A stretch of DNA of 64,000 nucleotides from Schaedlerella arabinosiphila (GTDB taxonomy: Bacteria; Bacillota; Clostridia; Lachnospirales; Lachnospiraceae), in the NCBI RefSeq assembly GCF_003885045.1, contig NZ_RHJS01000002.1, positions 2,790,001-2,854,000 on the forward strand, given 5' to 3'. Made by a program: the position numbers and the translations under genes. Shown here piece by piece: positions 34,399 through 44,421 of the stretch (the first letter of the stretch is position 1; the number at the start of each line of letters is the position of its first letter). The notes under the pieces were generated by a model. The model made no database searches, had not been told where the DNA came from, and saw only the letters and a list, made by a program, of their open reading frames with translations.

Positions 34399-34435
34399 AA
34401 AACTGCCGGCAGCTTAATAGCATGCCGGCAGTTTT
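34399..34435. terminator. Bidirectional terminator, pdaA-like gene and MATE gene
   Basis: AAAACTGCCGGCA and TGCCGGCAGTTTT form a 13-bp perfect stem with an 11-nt loop. The MATE stop codon (34414-34416) is inside the loop. Runs of T flank both strands between convergent genes. Confidence 0.9.
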
Positions 34436-35847
34436 CTGCCTTTTTTTCTTTTTTTCACTTCCACCCGCTCCGTCTTCGGCGTTTCCTCCTGGGAAACTCC
34501 TGCGAACCGTTTCATATCATGCTTCATGATATAGAAATACATCCCGATCAGCAGCGCGCCTGCGCTCACCCAGGCCGCAGGACCCGCGAAGCAGACCCCG
34601 GCATAGCTTCTCTGGCTGGAAGCGATCCAGGAAGTGATCCCTCTTGCGGCCAGCTCTACGATCCCTGCCGTCATAGGCAGAAGTCCGTATCCCATCCCCT
34701 GAATGCCGTTCCGGTAGATATTCACCACCGCCAGCGGGATGAAGAAAATCCCGGTACATCTCAGGTAGGTGCCCACCAGCCCCAGAACTTCCGTCACGTT
34801 CTCGGACAGGAACAGGTAGGTCATATATTTTCCGCCGGTCAGAATCCATGCTCCCACCGCTACGGAGTAAACTGCAGAGATCAGCGTCGCCGCCTTAAAT
34901 CCCTGGCGAATCCTCTGCACCTTGCCTGCACCCATGTTCTGCGCGCAGTATGTGGCCATGGTAGTTCCCAGTGCCACATACGCCTGGGTCACCACCTGCT
35001 CAATCTTGCTCGCCGCCGTAAATGCCGCTACCGCCGTGGAGCCCAGCAGATTCAATGAGGTCTGAACCATCATGGTCCCCACCGCCGTAATCGAATACTG
35101 CAGAGCCATCGGAAAGCCCACCCCGAGCTGCATCTTCAGCAGGGAAGCCCTTGGCCTAAAGTCCTCCTTTTCCATACGCAGCAAGGGAACCTTCTTTACG
35201 ATATAAAGGAGACAGAGCACTCCCGATACCCCCTGGGCCGCCACCGTGGCATAGGCCGCTCCGGCCGCTCCCAGATTGAAGCCCACGATCAAAAGCAGAT
35301 CCAGCCCGATGTTCAAAATCGCGGACAGAATCAGGAAGTACAGCGGGATCTTGCTGTTTCCAAGGGCACGCAGCACGCAGGCCAGAAGGTTATACAGCAT
35401 CTGGGCAAAGATCCCCGCGCAGATGATCATGATATACGCATAGGCATCCGCGAATATATCGGAGGGTGTCTGCATGAATCTCAGCAGCGGCTTCATAAAT
35501 GCCATGCTCAGTATGGTCAGCACCACCGAAACCAGTCCGGAAAGAATTGCCGCACCGCCTACGGTCTGCCGCATTGCCTTCATGTCACCGGCGCCGAACT
35601 TCTGAGCCGTCAGCACCGTAAAGCCTGCGGTCATGCCCAGAACAAAGCCGATGATCAGGAACATGATCGTACCCGTGCTGCCCACTGCCGCCAGGGCTTT
35701 CGTCCCTACGAATTTTCCTACAATAATCGTATCAGCCATATTATAAAACTGCTGAAACACATTTCCAATGAAGATCGGAAATGTAAAATTTAAAATGGTT
35801 TTTGCCGGATTTCCGGTTGTCATGTCCTGCTGCAATGTTTTCATCAT
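34414..35847 (-). CDS. MATE-family efflux transporter
   Basis: 477 residues with twelve predicted transmembrane helices in two repeated halves. The N-terminal FTFPIFIGNVFQQFYNMADT and IIVGKFVGTKALAAVGST are family hallmarks. GVGFPMALQYSITAVGTMMV marks the second half. It exports drugs or metabolites in exchange for Na+ or H+; the substrate cannot be predicted. AAGGAGG precedes two tandem ATG codons. A consensus promoter lies about 130 bp upstream. The C-terminus is strongly basic. Confidence 0.93.
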   Translation of the reverse strand: MMKTLQQDMTTGNPAKTILNFTFPIFIGNVFQQFYNMADTIIVGKFVGTKALAAVGSTGTIMFLIIGFVLGMTAGFTVLTAQKFGAGDMKAMRQTVGGAAILSGLVSVVLTILSMAFMKPLLRFMQTPSDIFADAYAYIMIICAGIFAQMLYNLLACVLRALGNSKIPLYFLILSAILNIGLDLLLIVGFNLGAAGAAYATVAAQGVSGVLCLLYIVKKVPLLRMEKEDFRPRASLLKMQLGVGFPMALQYSITAVGTMMVQTSLNLLGSTAVAAFTAASKIEQVVTQAYVALGTTMATYCAQNMGAGKVQRIRQGFKAATLISAVYSVAVGAWILTGGKYMTYLFLSENVTEVLGLVGTYLRCTGIFFIPLAVVNIYRNGIQGMGYGLLPMTAGIVELAARGITSWIASSQRSYAGVCFAGPAAWVSAGALLIGMYFYIMKHDMKRFAGVSQEETPKTERVEVKKRKKGRKLPACY

Positions 35848-35975
35848 TCATCCTCCTTTTCATATAATGCGCAGACGTCTTCTGTTTTCCATCAGAGAAC
35901 CTGCGCACCCTTTTTTTACTGACTCGAACAGTCGGCATGCCTCCTGTTCTGACTTTCAAAAAGTGCATGGGTTCT

Positions 35976-36004
35976 ATTATATGAAAGAAGGACTCTATAT
36001 TCAA
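35976..36004 (-). promoter_or_regulatory. Sigma-A promoter of the MATE gene
   Basis: On the minus strand TTGAAT (35999-36004) and TATAAT (35976-35981) are spaced 17 bp. A stem with arms TGCGCAG/CTGCGCA (about 35868-35917) lies in the leader and might control expression. Confidence 0.75.
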
Positions 36005-36080
36005 TAAGGAAAACTCACAAAAATGCAGAACTTTTCAAACCTAAATCTGAAAAAATCACCATAGCAGGACAGCGGCTAAA

Positions 36081-37577
36081 CTATTTTCTGTACGCCAGCG
36101 CGTTCCAGCGCAGCTCATTTTTTAACTGCCGGATGGTGGTGTCCTTGTCGATGTAAACCGCCTCAATTCCCATGGCTTCCGCCCAGTCTCCCATCTGCTC
36201 TGCCGTCAGGTCGAAGGAGAATGCGGTGTGGTGGGCGCCGCCTGCCAGTATCCATGCCTCTGCCCCGGTCTTAAGATCCGGCTTAGGCGTCCAGAATGCG
36301 GTTGCCACCGGAAGCTTGGGCATGGGCTTCTCCACCTTCTTGCAGTCCACCTCGTTGATGATGAGCCGGAAACGCTCGCCCAGGTCGATCAGAGACGCGG
36401 CAATCCCCGGTCCGGTTTTGGATGTAAATACCAGACGCGCCGGATCCTCCCGGTTTCCCATGGACAGCGGCTGTTCCTTGATGCTGATGGGGCCCTCCGC
36501 GATGCTCGGGCAGACCTCCAGCATGTGCGCCTGCAGGATTCCTTCTTTTCCGGGAACCAGGTTGTAGGTATAGTCTTCCATAAAGGAGGTGCCCTTCGCG
36601 TCCTTCATGCCCTGGGTCATGATCTTCATGATGCGCACCATGGCCGCGGTCTTCCAGTCCCCTTCTCCGCCGAAGCCGTAGCCCTTTTCCATAAGGCGCT
36701 GGATCGCCAGCCCCGGAAGCTGCTTCAAGCTGCCCAGATCCCCGAAATGGGTGACAATGGCCTGATAGTTCTTTTCTTTGAGAAAACGCTCGAACCCAAT
36801 CTCGATCTCCGCCTGCACCGCCGCATGCTTACGAAATTCTTTTTCGTCCCGGCCCTCCAGGAGGATCTCATATTTGCTGTAATATTCTTCCACCAGGGCA
36901 TCCACGTCCGCCCTGGACACGGCATGAACCGCCTCCGCGATCTCATTCACCGGATAGGCGTCCACTTCCCAGCCGAAGCGGATCTGCGCCTCCACCTTGT
37001 CCCCCTCGGTGACCGCCACGTTGCGCATGTTATCCGCGATCCGCATCACCCGCACATGGCTGCTCTCAACCACGCCTATGGCCGTGCGCATCCAGGAACC
37101 GATCTTCTTCTGGACGTCTTCATCGTCCCAGAAGCCCACTACCACCTTGCGCTCCACGCCCAGACGGCTGAATATATGGCCGTACTCCCGGTCTCCGTGG
37201 GCAGACTGGTTTTCATTCATAAAGTCCATGTCAATGGAGTCGTAGGGGATCTCCTGGTTAAACTGGGTGTGCAGGTGAAGCAGAGGCTTGCGGTACTCCT
37301 GCAGCCCCAGAATCCAGGATTTTGCCGGGGAAAAGGTATGCATCCAGGTGATGACCCCGGCGCAGTTTTCATCTGTGTTGGCCTCGTTGAAGGTTCTTCG
37401 GATCAGCTCATTTGTAATCAGGGTCGGCTTCCAGACTACCTCATAGGGCAGCCTGCCCGAAGCATTGAGTGCCTCCACAATGATGCGGGAATGCTCCGCC
37501 ACATGGGCAAGGCATTCGTCCCCGTAAAGATCCTGTGATCCGGTGCAAAACCAAAATTGATATGCTTTTTGTTCCAT
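36081..37577 (-). CDS. araA: L-arabinose isomerase
   Basis: 498 residues. It converts L-arabinose to L-ribulose with Mn2+. AYQFWFCTGSQDLYGDECL, GVITWMHTFSPAKSWILGL and LLHLHTQFN are diagnostic. The active-site glutamates lie in FGGEGDWKTAAMVRIMK and FMEDYTYNL, with a metal histidine in GAHHTAFSFD. It is the last gene of the three-gene arabinose operon transcribed from the divergent AraC region. AGGAGG precedes the ATG at about 11 nt. Confidence 0.97.
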   Translation of the reverse strand: MEQKAYQFWFCTGSQDLYGDECLAHVAEHSRIIVEALNASGRLPYEVVWKPTLITNELIRRTFNEANTDENCAGVITWMHTFSPAKSWILGLQEYRKPLLHLHTQFNQEIPYDSIDMDFMNENQSAHGDREYGHIFSRLGVERKVVVGFWDDEDVQKKIGSWMRTAIGVVESSHVRVMRIADNMRNVAVTEGDKVEAQIRFGWEVDAYPVNEIAEAVHAVSRADVDALVEEYYSKYEILLEGRDEKEFRKHAAVQAEIEIGFERFLKEKNYQAIVTHFGDLGSLKQLPGLAIQRLMEKGYGFGGEGDWKTAAMVRIMKIMTQGMKDAKGTSFMEDYTYNLVPGKEGILQAHMLEVCPSIAEGPISIKEQPLSMGNREDPARLVFTSKTGPGIAASLIDLGERFRLIINEVDCKKVEKPMPKLPVATAFWTPKPDLKTGAEAWILAGGAHHTAFSFDLTAEQMGDWAEAMGIEAVYIDKDTTIRQLKNELRWNALAYRK

Positions 37578-37597
37578 GATAACTCTGTCCTCCTGAA

Positions 37598-38302
37598 TTA
37601 TGATTCTACGCTCTGTCCGTAATAGGCATTGGCGCCATGTTTACGGTAATAATGCTTGTCCTGCAGTTCCTGGGGTGCCGGGGCGATCTCCGGGTTGAGG
37701 TGTTCGCAGCGGAACGCCATCTTCGCCACCTCCTCCAGCACCACCGCATTGTGGACGGCCTCATGGGCGTCCTTTCCCCAGGTAAATGGCCCGTGGTTCT
37801 TGCAGAGTACGGCGGGAACCGCCAGATAATCCTTGTTCCTGCGCTGAAATTCCTCGGCAATGAGAATCCCGGTATTCCGCTCGTAAGCCTCCTCGATCTC
37901 TTCCTTTGTCAGGCTGCGGGCGCAGGGAACCTCCCCGTAAATATAATCCGCATGGGTCGTTCCGTAACAGGGAATATCCCTGCCAGCCTGTGCCCAGCTT
38001 GTGGCCCAGGAGGAATGGGTATGTACGATCCCGCCCACCTTCGGAAACCGCTTGTAAAGGATCTGATGTGTAGGGGTATCGGAGGAAGGATTGTATTTTC
38101 CCTCCACTTTATTTCCCTCCAGGTCTACCACCACCATGTCCTCCGGCTCCAGACGACCGTATTCCACGCCGCTGGGCTTAATGACAAACAGCCCCGATTC
38201 CCGGTCAATGGCGCTGACATTCCCCCAGGTAAATGTGACAAGCCCGTATCTCGGCAGAAGCATGTTCGCTTCATACACCTGCTCTTTTAATTGTTCCAGC
38301 AT
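37598..38302 (-). CDS. araD: L-ribulose-5-phosphate 4-epimerase
   Basis: 234 residues, class II aldolase/epimerase fold. [49 protein letters not shown] and [11 protein letters not shown] supply the zinc-binding histidines and the substrate site. It converts L-ribulose 5-phosphate to D-xylulose 5-phosphate for the pentose phosphate pathway. It lies 20 bp before araA and 35 bp after the kinase gene. Confidence 0.96.
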   Translation of the reverse strand: MLEQLKEQVYEANMLLPRYGLVTFTWGNVSAIDRESGLFVIKPSGVEYGRLEPEDMVVVDLEGNKVEGKYNPSSDTPTHQILYKRFPKVGGIVHTHSSWATSWAQAGRDIPCYGTTHADYIYGEVPCARSLTKEEIEEAYERNTGILIAEEFQRRNKDYLAVPAVLCKNHGPFTWGKDAHEAVHNAVVLEEVAKMAFRCEHLNPEIAPAPQELQDKHYYRKHGANAYYGQSVES

Positions 38303-38337
38303 TTTGTAATCTCTCCCTTTCTGTTCTTTTTTTCCTG

Positions 38338-39939
38338 TCAGCGCAGGCTCTCAACCGCCGCGCGCTCAATCGGAAGTCCGGCCTTATAGCGTACCATAAA
38401 CTCCTCGAATCCGGCTGTATCTTTTGCATCCGGTGAAATGCTTTCGCCCTCTTCCCCGTGGAAGACCTTCTGTGCCAGATATTCTGCAAGGGTCTCGTCC
38501 CCTTCCTTATTCTTCATATAGGAAGCCAGAAGGGCCATGCCCCATGCCCCGCCTTCTCCGGCCGTCTCCATCACGAACACCGGGGTATCAATGGACGCTG
38601 CCATGACCCGCTGCCCTACGCCTTTTGTCTTGAACAGCCCCCCGTGTCCCAGCATTTTGTCAAGCTGCACATGCTCTTCCTTTGTCAGGATGTCCATCCC
38701 CGTCTTCAAAGCCCCCAGGGAAGTAAAGAGATGTACCCGCATAAAATTGGAAAGCTGGAATTTGCTGTCCGGCCTGCGCACAAACAGGGGCCGCCCCTCT
38801 TCGAACCCGGTAATGTGCTCCCCGGAAAAATAGTTGTACGCCAAAAGTCCTCCGCAGTCCGGATCTCCTTCCAGTGCCTTGTTATAAAGGGTTCCGAACA
38901 ATGTATTCATATCCACCTTTGTGCCGAAGGCTTCCAGACATTCTTTAAACAGGTTCACCCAGGCATTCAGGTCTGAAGTGCAGTTGTTGCAGTGAACCAT
39001 TGCCACCGGGTCCCCGGTCGGCGTGGTCACCATGTCGATCTCCTCATAGGGCCTGGACAGAGCCTTTTCCAGAACCGCCATGGCAAAGACACTGGTTCCG
39101 GCGGAAACATTTCCGGTGCGCACCGCCACACTGTTGGTAGCCGCCATTCCGGTTCCGGCATCCCCCTCCGGCGGGCACAGCGGGATTCCTGCCGACAGTT
39201 CCCCGCTGGGGTCAAGCAGCCGTGCCCCTTCTTCTGTGAGTGTTCCGGCTTGCTCGCCTGCCACCAGCACCTTGGGAAGCAGTTCACGGATCTTCCATGA
39301 AAATCCCCGGTCCGCTACCAATTCGTCAAACTGCTCCAGCATCCCTGCGTCGAAATCTTTTGCGTCGGAATCAATGGGGAACATACCGGCCGCCTCCCCG
39401 ATTCCGATCACCTTTTCCCCGGTCAGCTTCCAGTGGATGTAGCCCGCCAGCGTGGTCAGGAAACGCACATCCTTCACGTGCTCTTCCCCGTTGAGAACTG
39501 CCTGGTACAGATGGGCGATGCTCCATCTCTGGGGGATGTGGAAACGGAAAACCTCTGAAAGCTGTTCCGAAGCCTGTCCGGTGATGGTATTTCTCCAGGT
39601 TCTGAAAGGCGCAAGCTGTTCCCCATTCTCGTCAAAGGGAAGATAGCCGTGCATCATGCCGCTGAACCCGATGCTTCCCACCGTAGTCAGGGACACATCG
39701 TACCGGCTTTTCACGTCCTCTTTTAATTGTCCGTAACAGTCCTTTAAGCCTGCCCAGACCTCCTCCATGGAATAGGTCCAGATATTGTCCTCATAGTGGT
39801 TTTCCCAGTCATGCCCTCCCGAAGCGATGGGCGCGTTCTCCGTATCCACCAGGACGGCCTTGATCCGCGTGGAACCAAATTCAATCCCCAGTACTGTCTG
39901 GCCCGAGCGAATGGCTTCTGCTGTTTTCATTTTGTCCAT
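38338..39939 (-). CDS. FGGY-family kinase, ribulokinase-like
   Basis: 533 residues. [15 protein letters not shown] is the N-terminal phosphate-binding loop of the FGGY fold. [15 protein letters not shown] and a glycine-rich C-terminal [16 protein letters not shown] region follow, with [15 protein letters not shown] near the end. Position between the AraC region and araD-araA makes L-ribulose the expected substrate. The sequence does not look like Bacillus or E. coli AraB; it is the clostridial type of arabinose-cluster kinase. A xylulokinase-like role is the alternative. AAAGGAG lies 10 nt before the ATG. Confidence 0.85.
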   Translation of the reverse strand: MDKMKTAEAIRSGQTVLGIEFGSTRIKAVLVDTENAPIASGGHDWENHYEDNIWTYSMEEVWAGLKDCYGQLKEDVKSRYDVSLTTVGSIGFSGMMHGYLPFDENGEQLAPFRTWRNTITGQASEQLSEVFRFHIPQRWSIAHLYQAVLNGEEHVKDVRFLTTLAGYIHWKLTGEKVIGIGEAAGMFPIDSDAKDFDAGMLEQFDELVADRGFSWKIRELLPKVLVAGEQAGTLTEEGARLLDPSGELSAGIPLCPPEGDAGTGMAATNSVAVRTGNVSAGTSVFAMAVLEKALSRPYEEIDMVTTPTGDPVAMVHCNNCTSDLNAWVNLFKECLEAFGTKVDMNTLFGTLYNKALEGDPDCGGLLAYNYFSGEHITGFEEGRPLFVRRPDSKFQLSNFMRVHLFTSLGALKTGMDILTKEEHVQLDKMLGHGGLFKTKGVGQRVMAASIDTPVFVMETAGEGGAWGMALLASYMKNKEGDETLAEYLAQKVFHGEEGESISPDAKDTAGFEEFMVRYKAGLPIERAAVESLR

Positions 39940-40094
39940 AATTCAAAGACTCCTTTCTTTTGAACGCAAATTACTTCTGTTATATTTAGTATACTGTAAA
40001 ACGGGTAAGATTGAAAGAAAATAGTTATCCAGTTATGGACATTTATTAATCTTTGGGATAAAATAGTAAGAAATGTGTGAAAAAAGGTTTTTTT

Positions 40095-40961
40095 ATGTTA
40101 GCGAATTTTGAAAAAAGAAATTACGAAGGAAAAGAACGGGTGTGGACCGGCCGTTACCGGAACCTCCACAACCTCCCCCACTGGCATCTGGAAAGCGAAT
40201 TGATCTACATAGAGAAGGGAAACGTCACTGTCTCCGACAACCACCGCAGATACACTCTGGATTCCGGGGACGCGGTCTTTCTGGGCAGCGGGGAGATCCA
40301 TTACATCAAAAGCGGGGAGGACAGCATCGTGGAAATGGCTCTCTTTGACTCTGCCCTCATCCAGGACCTGCTGGGCCGGTATCAGCTCTGCCAGGCCAAG
40401 CTTACGCATCCCTATCCCATTTTGGAATGCCTGGCCGAAATCCGCGGGGAACTGGCGCAGCGCCGGCCTTTTTTTGAACTTCAGTGCTGTGAATCCATTG
40501 TCTCCCTGATGATCCGGATCTTCCGCGGGGAAGATCTGGAGGAAAGGGCCGCGGCCGGAGAAGGGTCTTCCATCTCCCACTACAAACGTCTGCTGGATGA
40601 GATCGAACAAAAATACAGCCGCATCACATTTTCTGAGGCGGCTGCGTTTATGGGGCTTTCAGAGCCCTATTTCTCAAAATTTTTCCGGAAGATTTCCGGC
40701 ATGACCTTTTCCCAGTATCTAAACTCCGTAAAATTGAAGCACGCGGTGGAACTGCTCCAGGATAAGAATGCGGATTTCTCCATCACCGAGATCTCGGTCC
40801 GGTGCGGATTTGACACGATCAGGCATTTTAACCGGGTTTTCAAACAGCTTACGGGCATGTCGCCCCGGCAGCTTCCCCCGGATTACGTCTTAGACGACCG
40901 GCCCATCCGCACCATCCAGGATGCGTTCAATCCGACTCTGCAAAATTCCGAGCTGCTTTGA
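40095..40961 (+). CDS. AraC-family regulator of the arabinose operon
   Basis: 288 residues. An N-terminal cupin sensor (about 15-95) has LPHWHLESELIYIEKGNVTV and FLGSGEIHYIKSG. The C-terminal double HTH (about 180-275) has ITFSEAAAFMGLSEPYFSKF and SITEISVRCGFDTIRHFNRV. It is divergent from the kinase-araD-araA operon across a 155-bp region, so it is its probable activator. The frame opens earlier at GTG 40077, but AAGG lies 7 nt before the ATG at 40095. A TATACT -10-like site for the operon lies near 39990. Confidence 0.9.
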   Translation: MLANFEKRNYEGKERVWTGRYRNLHNLPHWHLESELIYIEKGNVTVSDNHRRYTLDSGDAVFLGSGEIHYIKSGEDSIVEMALFDSALIQDLLGRYQLCQAKLTHPYPILECLAEIRGELAQRRPFFELQCCESIVSLMIRIFRGEDLEERAAAGEGSSISHYKRLLDEIEQKYSRITFSEAAAFMGLSEPYFSKFFRKISGMTFSQYLNSVKLKHAVELLQDKNADFSITEISVRCGFDTIRHFNRVFKQLTGMSPRQLPPDYVLDDRPIRTIQDAFNPTLQNSELL

Positions 40962-40969
40962 CCGCTTTT

Positions 40970-42163
40970 TTAAAAGTCGATCCGAATCTCCTGCTTCTCG
41001 ATCTTGTGGCGCTGGACGTATCCGGTCAGGATCATGGTCAGCGCCCCGTCTCCGGTTACGTTGCAGGCAGTTCCGAAGCTGTCCTGCAGGGCAAAGATGG
41101 TCAGCATCAGCGCCGTCCCTGTCTCGTCAAATCCCAGCACTCCCGTGATCAGTCCCAGGGAAGCCATCACGGTTCCCCCCGGCACTCCCGGCGCGCCGAT
41201 GGCAAATACACCCAGCAGCAGGCAGAACAGGAGCATGGTTCCTGCCGGCGGGATCGTTCCATACAGGATCTTGGATACCGTCATCACGAAGAATACTTCC
41301 GTCAATACGGAACCGCAGAGATGGATATTCGCAAACAGCGGGATTCCGAAGTCTACCATGTCATCCCGAAGCGTGGGCTCGGATTTTTTCGCGCAGTTCA
41401 GGGCAACGGCCAGCGTGGCCGCGGAGGACATGGTTCCCACCGCCGTGATATAGGCCGGCCCGTAATTGCGGATCACATGGAATGGATTTTTCCCGGAATA
41501 GATCCCGCCTGCCGCATAGAGCACCGCCATCCAGATGAAATGTCCCGCCATGACAATGAGCACCACCTTGATGAATACCGGAAGCTGCTTTGTGATGGTT
41601 CCTTCATAGGACAGGGCGCAGAAGGTAAATGCGATAAAGACCGGCAGCAGCGGAATGACCACCCGCTTTACCACTTCCAGTACAATCTTCTGGAACTCAT
41701 CCAGGATACGCGTGGTGGCGGACGCCTTTGTCCAGGTGGCGGCAAGCCCTACCAGCACGGAAAAGACCAGCGCGCTCATGACCGGCATGATCTGGGGGAT
41801 ATCCAGTTGAAATACCACCTCCGGAAGCTCTTTGAGCCCTTCCACATCGGACGCGATGGAAAGATGCGGAATCAGCCCGTACCCGGCCCCCATGGACAGA
41901 AACGCCGCCAGTATGGACGAAACATATGCGCAGACAACCGCCACGCCCAGAATCCGGGACGCGTTGTTTCCCAGCTTTGTGATCGACGGGGCGATAAATC
42001 CGATCACGATCAGCGGAACGCAGAATGTGATCAGCTGACCTAATATATACTTGATGGTTACGACCACGTTCATCACGGTCACATTTGCAAACTGACCGAT
42101 GATGATTCCTGCCGCGACTCCTAACAGAAGCCTGAACGGCAGACTTTTTAAAATATTCTTCAT
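40970..42163 (-). CDS. Dicarboxylate/amino acid:cation symporter (DAACS/SDF family)
   Basis: 397 residues with eight transmembrane helices and two re-entrant loops. GTMSSAATLAVALNCAKKS is the serine-rich HP1 loop. GAPGVPGGTVMASLGLITGV and a final DSFGTACNVTGDGALTMIL (HP2 and helix 8) bind Na+ and substrate. The NVTGD motif is the family hallmark. It imports glutamate, aspartate, serine/threonine or C4-dicarboxylates with Na+. GGGAGG precedes the ATG. It converges with the AraC gene with only 8 bp between stops and has no functional partner nearby. Confidence 0.93.
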   Translation of the reverse strand: MKNILKSLPFRLLLGVAAGIIIGQFANVTVMNVVVTIKYILGQLITFCVPLIVIGFIAPSITKLGNNASRILGVAVVCAYVSSILAAFLSMGAGYGLIPHLSIASDVEGLKELPEVVFQLDIPQIMPVMSALVFSVLVGLAATWTKASATTRILDEFQKIVLEVVKRVVIPLLPVFIAFTFCALSYEGTITKQLPVFIKVVLIVMAGHFIWMAVLYAAGGIYSGKNPFHVIRNYGPAYITAVGTMSSAATLAVALNCAKKSEPTLRDDMVDFGIPLFANIHLCGSVLTEVFFVMTVSKILYGTIPPAGTMLLFCLLLGVFAIGAPGVPGGTVMASLGLITGVLGFDETGTALMLTIFALQDSFGTACNVTGDGALTMILTGYVQRHKIEKQEIRIDF

Positions 42164-42295
42164 GTAATGACCTCCCTCTTGCAGCCAACCTGCCTTCTTT
42201 TATACTATGCAGTATTCCTCAAAAGTGTGATTTTCTGCATGCAATCATAAAAAGGGTGCGCGGGCCGCATAAGCGAAATGTTTCCTGTAAAGTAA

Positions 42296-42332
42296 GAAAA
42301 ATCCGCAGTCTTACGAACAACTGCGGATTTTC
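42296..42332 (-). terminator. Terminator after tsf
   Basis: AAAATCCGCAGT and ACTGCGGATTTT form a 12-bp perfect stem. On the minus strand a T-rich tail (TTCTTACTTT) follows, about 90 bp past the tsf stop. Confidence 0.85.
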
Positions 42333-42423
42333 ACAGAGCCTGCAAGCTCAATTTATCTGATATAATGACTGTCAAAGAAAACTGACAGGCAATCCTGCTT
42401 TTTCTGCACGGATTGTTTGGGTA

Positions 42424-43344
42424 TTACATTCCTGCCTGTGCCGCTACCTCTGCCGCAAAGTCATCCACTTTCTTCTCCAGACCTTCGCCTGTCTCGAAAC
42501 GGATAAACTTCGTTACTGTGACATTTGCATTGTTTTCCTTTGCAACCTTGTCAACATATTTTGCAACAGTCAGGTCGCTGTCCTGAACATATACCTGGTC
42601 TAACAGGCAGATCTCTTTCAGTTCCTTGTTCAGACGGCCGATGATCATCTTCTCGATGATATTCTCCGGCTTCTCCGGGTTCTCTTTCTTTGCCTGTGCA
42701 AGAAGGATCTCTTTCTCATGATCCATGTATTCCTGGGATACTTCCGCGCGGGAAACATACTTCGGATACATAGCCGCAACCTGCATTGCCACATTCTTAA
42801 GGCATGTCCGGATCTCGTCGTTGACTACGTCTGTGTCAGCCATAACCAGAACGCCGATCCGTCCGCCGCCGTGGATATAGGAAACCACACAGCCGTCTGT
42901 CTGAACCTTCTCAAATCTTCTGATATTCAGGTTCTCTCCGATCACTGCGATCTTCTCTACCAGCGCTTCCTTCACGGTCTTGCTGCCGTCTTCCTTCCAC
43001 GCCTCTGCCAGGAACGCGTCGATGTCCGCTGCGTCTGTCTCTGCCGCCTGAGCCGCTACCGCCTCTACAAATGCCTGGAAATCCGCATTTTTAGCAACGA
43101 AATCGGTCTCGGAATTGACTTCTACGATTGCCGCAACCTTGTCATCCTTCACAACCGTGCGGACGATTCCTTCCGCAGCAATTCTTCCGGCCTTCTTCTC
43201 AGCCTTTGCCTGTCCGTTCTTTCTCAGGTATTCGATTGCAGCGTCAATGTCTCCGTTTGTCTCCGTAAGAGCCTTTTTGCAGTCCATCATGCCTGCGCCT
43301 GTTATCTCTCTTAACTCTTTCACCAAGCCTGCTGTAATTGCCAT
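42424..43344 (-). CDS. tsf: Elongation factor Ts
   Basis: 306 residues. It recycles EF-Tu by GDP release. The N-terminal UBA-like domain has VKELREITGAGMMDCKKALT. The core contains VVEVNSETDFVAKN-like EVNSETDFVAKNADFQ and a second signature SYIHGGGRIGVLVMA. The C-terminal coiled coil is full length. GGAGG precedes the ATG. It follows rpsB by 95 bp, the near-universal rpsB-tsf pairing, and is terminated downstream. Confidence 0.98.
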   Translation of the reverse strand: MAITAGLVKELREITGAGMMDCKKALTETNGDIDAAIEYLRKNGQAKAEKKAGRIAAEGIVRTVVKDDKVAAIVEVNSETDFVAKNADFQAFVEAVAAQAAETDAADIDAFLAEAWKEDGSKTVKEALVEKIAVIGENLNIRRFEKVQTDGCVVSYIHGGGRIGVLVMADTDVVNDEIRTCLKNVAMQVAAMYPKYVSRAEVSQEYMDHEKEILLAQAKKENPEKPENIIEKMIIGRLNKELKEICLLDQVYVQDSDLTVAKYVDKVAKENNANVTVTKFIRFETGEGLEKKVDDFAAEVAAQAGM

Positions 43345-43438
43345 GATTCTTTTCCTCCATCTATATATAGTACAGACAGGATTCTCCCTATCTGTCCGGT
43401 TCCGATCTTACTTTATTCTGTTACTATTCACAGTAACT

Positions 43439-44179
43439 TTATTCTTCTACAGCCTCATCCGCTGCTTCTTCCGCTTCATCATAATATTCCTCAGCGGCTC
43501 CCTGATTCGCCTCGATCACTGCGTCCGCCATCTTGGATACGATCAGCTTCACTGCACGGATCGCATCGTCGTTGCCCGGAATCACATAATCCAGTTCTTC
43601 CGGATCACAGTTGGTATCACAGATTCCGATCAGCGGAATGCCCAGTGTATGTGCTTCCTGAACGCAGATTCTCTCCTTCTTCGGGTCTACGATAAAGATC
43701 GCGTCCGGAACTCTCTTCATCTCCTTGATACCGCCCAGGTTCTTCTCCAGCTTCGTCCATTCTTTCTTCAGCTCGATGACTTCCTTCTTCGGCAGTACGT
43801 CAAAGGTTCCGTCCTCTTCCATCTTCTCGATATCTTTCAGTCTCTGGATACGGCTCTGGATTGTCTTGAAGTTGGTCAGCATACCGCCCAGCCATCTCTC
43901 ATTTACATAGAACATACCGCAGCGCTCTGCTTCTGTACGGATCGCATCCTGCGCCTGCTTCTTGGTTCCTACGAACAGGACTGTACCGCCCTCTGCCACG
44001 ATGTCAGCTACAGCCTGGTAAGCCTCGTCCACCATGCCCACGGACTTCTGCAGGTCGATGATGTAGATGCCGTTCCTCTCCGTATAGATGTACGGAGCCA
44101 TCTTAGGATTCCATCTTCTTGTCTGATGTCCAAAATGAACACCTGCCTCTAAAAGCTGCTTCATTGAAATAACGCTCAT
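43439..44179 (-). CDS. rpsB: 30S ribosomal protein S2
   Basis: 246 residues. [20 protein letters not shown] and [16 protein letters not shown] are diagnostic, as is the later [19 protein letters not shown] signature. The acidic C-terminus ([17 protein letters not shown]) is characteristic of clostridial S2. The frame extends five codons upstream, but GGAGG 8 nt before the ATG at 44179 sets this start. Transcribed with tsf from a promoter at 44299-44327 with a long-range paired leader. Confidence 0.98.
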   Translation of the reverse strand: MSVISMKQLLEAGVHFGHQTRRWNPKMAPYIYTERNGIYIIDLQKSVGMVDEAYQAVADIVAEGGTVLFVGTKKQAQDAIRTEAERCGMFYVNERWLGGMLTNFKTIQSRIQRLKDIEKMEEDGTFDVLPKKEVIELKKEWTKLEKNLGGIKEMKRVPDAIFIVDPKKERICVQEAHTLGIPLIGICDTNCDPEELDYVIPGNDDAIRAVKLIVSKMADAVIEANQGAAEEYYDEAEEAADEAVEE

Positions 44180-44208
44180 GTTTCTTTCCTCCATTGGTTT
44201 TAATCTTC

Positions 44209-44279
44209 CGTATGCTTCTCATTTTCCAAAACCGTCCTGCTCTCACAGACTTAGGCACCTGCGGAAAACCCGGCATACG
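44209..44279 (-). ncRNA. Structured rpsB leader (possible S2 autoregulatory RNA)
   Basis: CGTATGC (44273-44279 on the minus strand, 5' arm) pairs with GCATACG (44209-44215). They enclose an about 55-nt loop with GTTTTCC/GGAAAA-type internal pairing. It sits between the promoter and the start codon of rpsB. Ribosomal protein operons are often controlled through such leaders. A role here is inference. Confidence 0.5.
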
Positions 44280-44298
44280 TGTTTTTTGCAACGTTAGT

Positions 44299-44327
44299 AG
44301 TATAGCACAGAAACCCCGTCCGCGCAA
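44299..44327 (-). promoter_or_regulatory. Promoter of the rpsB-tsf operon
   Basis: On the minus strand TTGCGC (44322-44327) and TATACT (44299-44304) are spaced 17 bp. TSS is predicted about 110 nt before rpsB. Confidence 0.8.
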
Positions 44328-44374
44328 GGATTTTTCCAGCAGGATTTCAAAAGAGTTTGACCCGCTTTTGCTGC

Positions 44375-44418
44375 AAAAAGAATCCCTGACTGTATATGCA
44401 GAACAGGGATTCCTTTTC
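44375..44418. terminator. Terminator downstream of the NlpC/P60 gene
   Basis: AAAAGAATCCCTG and CAGGGATTCCTTTT form a 12-bp stem with a 15-nt loop and T-rich tails on both strands. It lies about 135 bp past the P60 stop, beyond the tandem array. Confidence 0.8.
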
Positions 44419-44421
44419 TTT

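Noticed and set aside
36228..37538. 436-codon plus-strand ORF across araA
   Set aside because: It is the antisense frame of a clear araA gene. Composition is R/H/Q-rich without any motif or ribosome-binding site.
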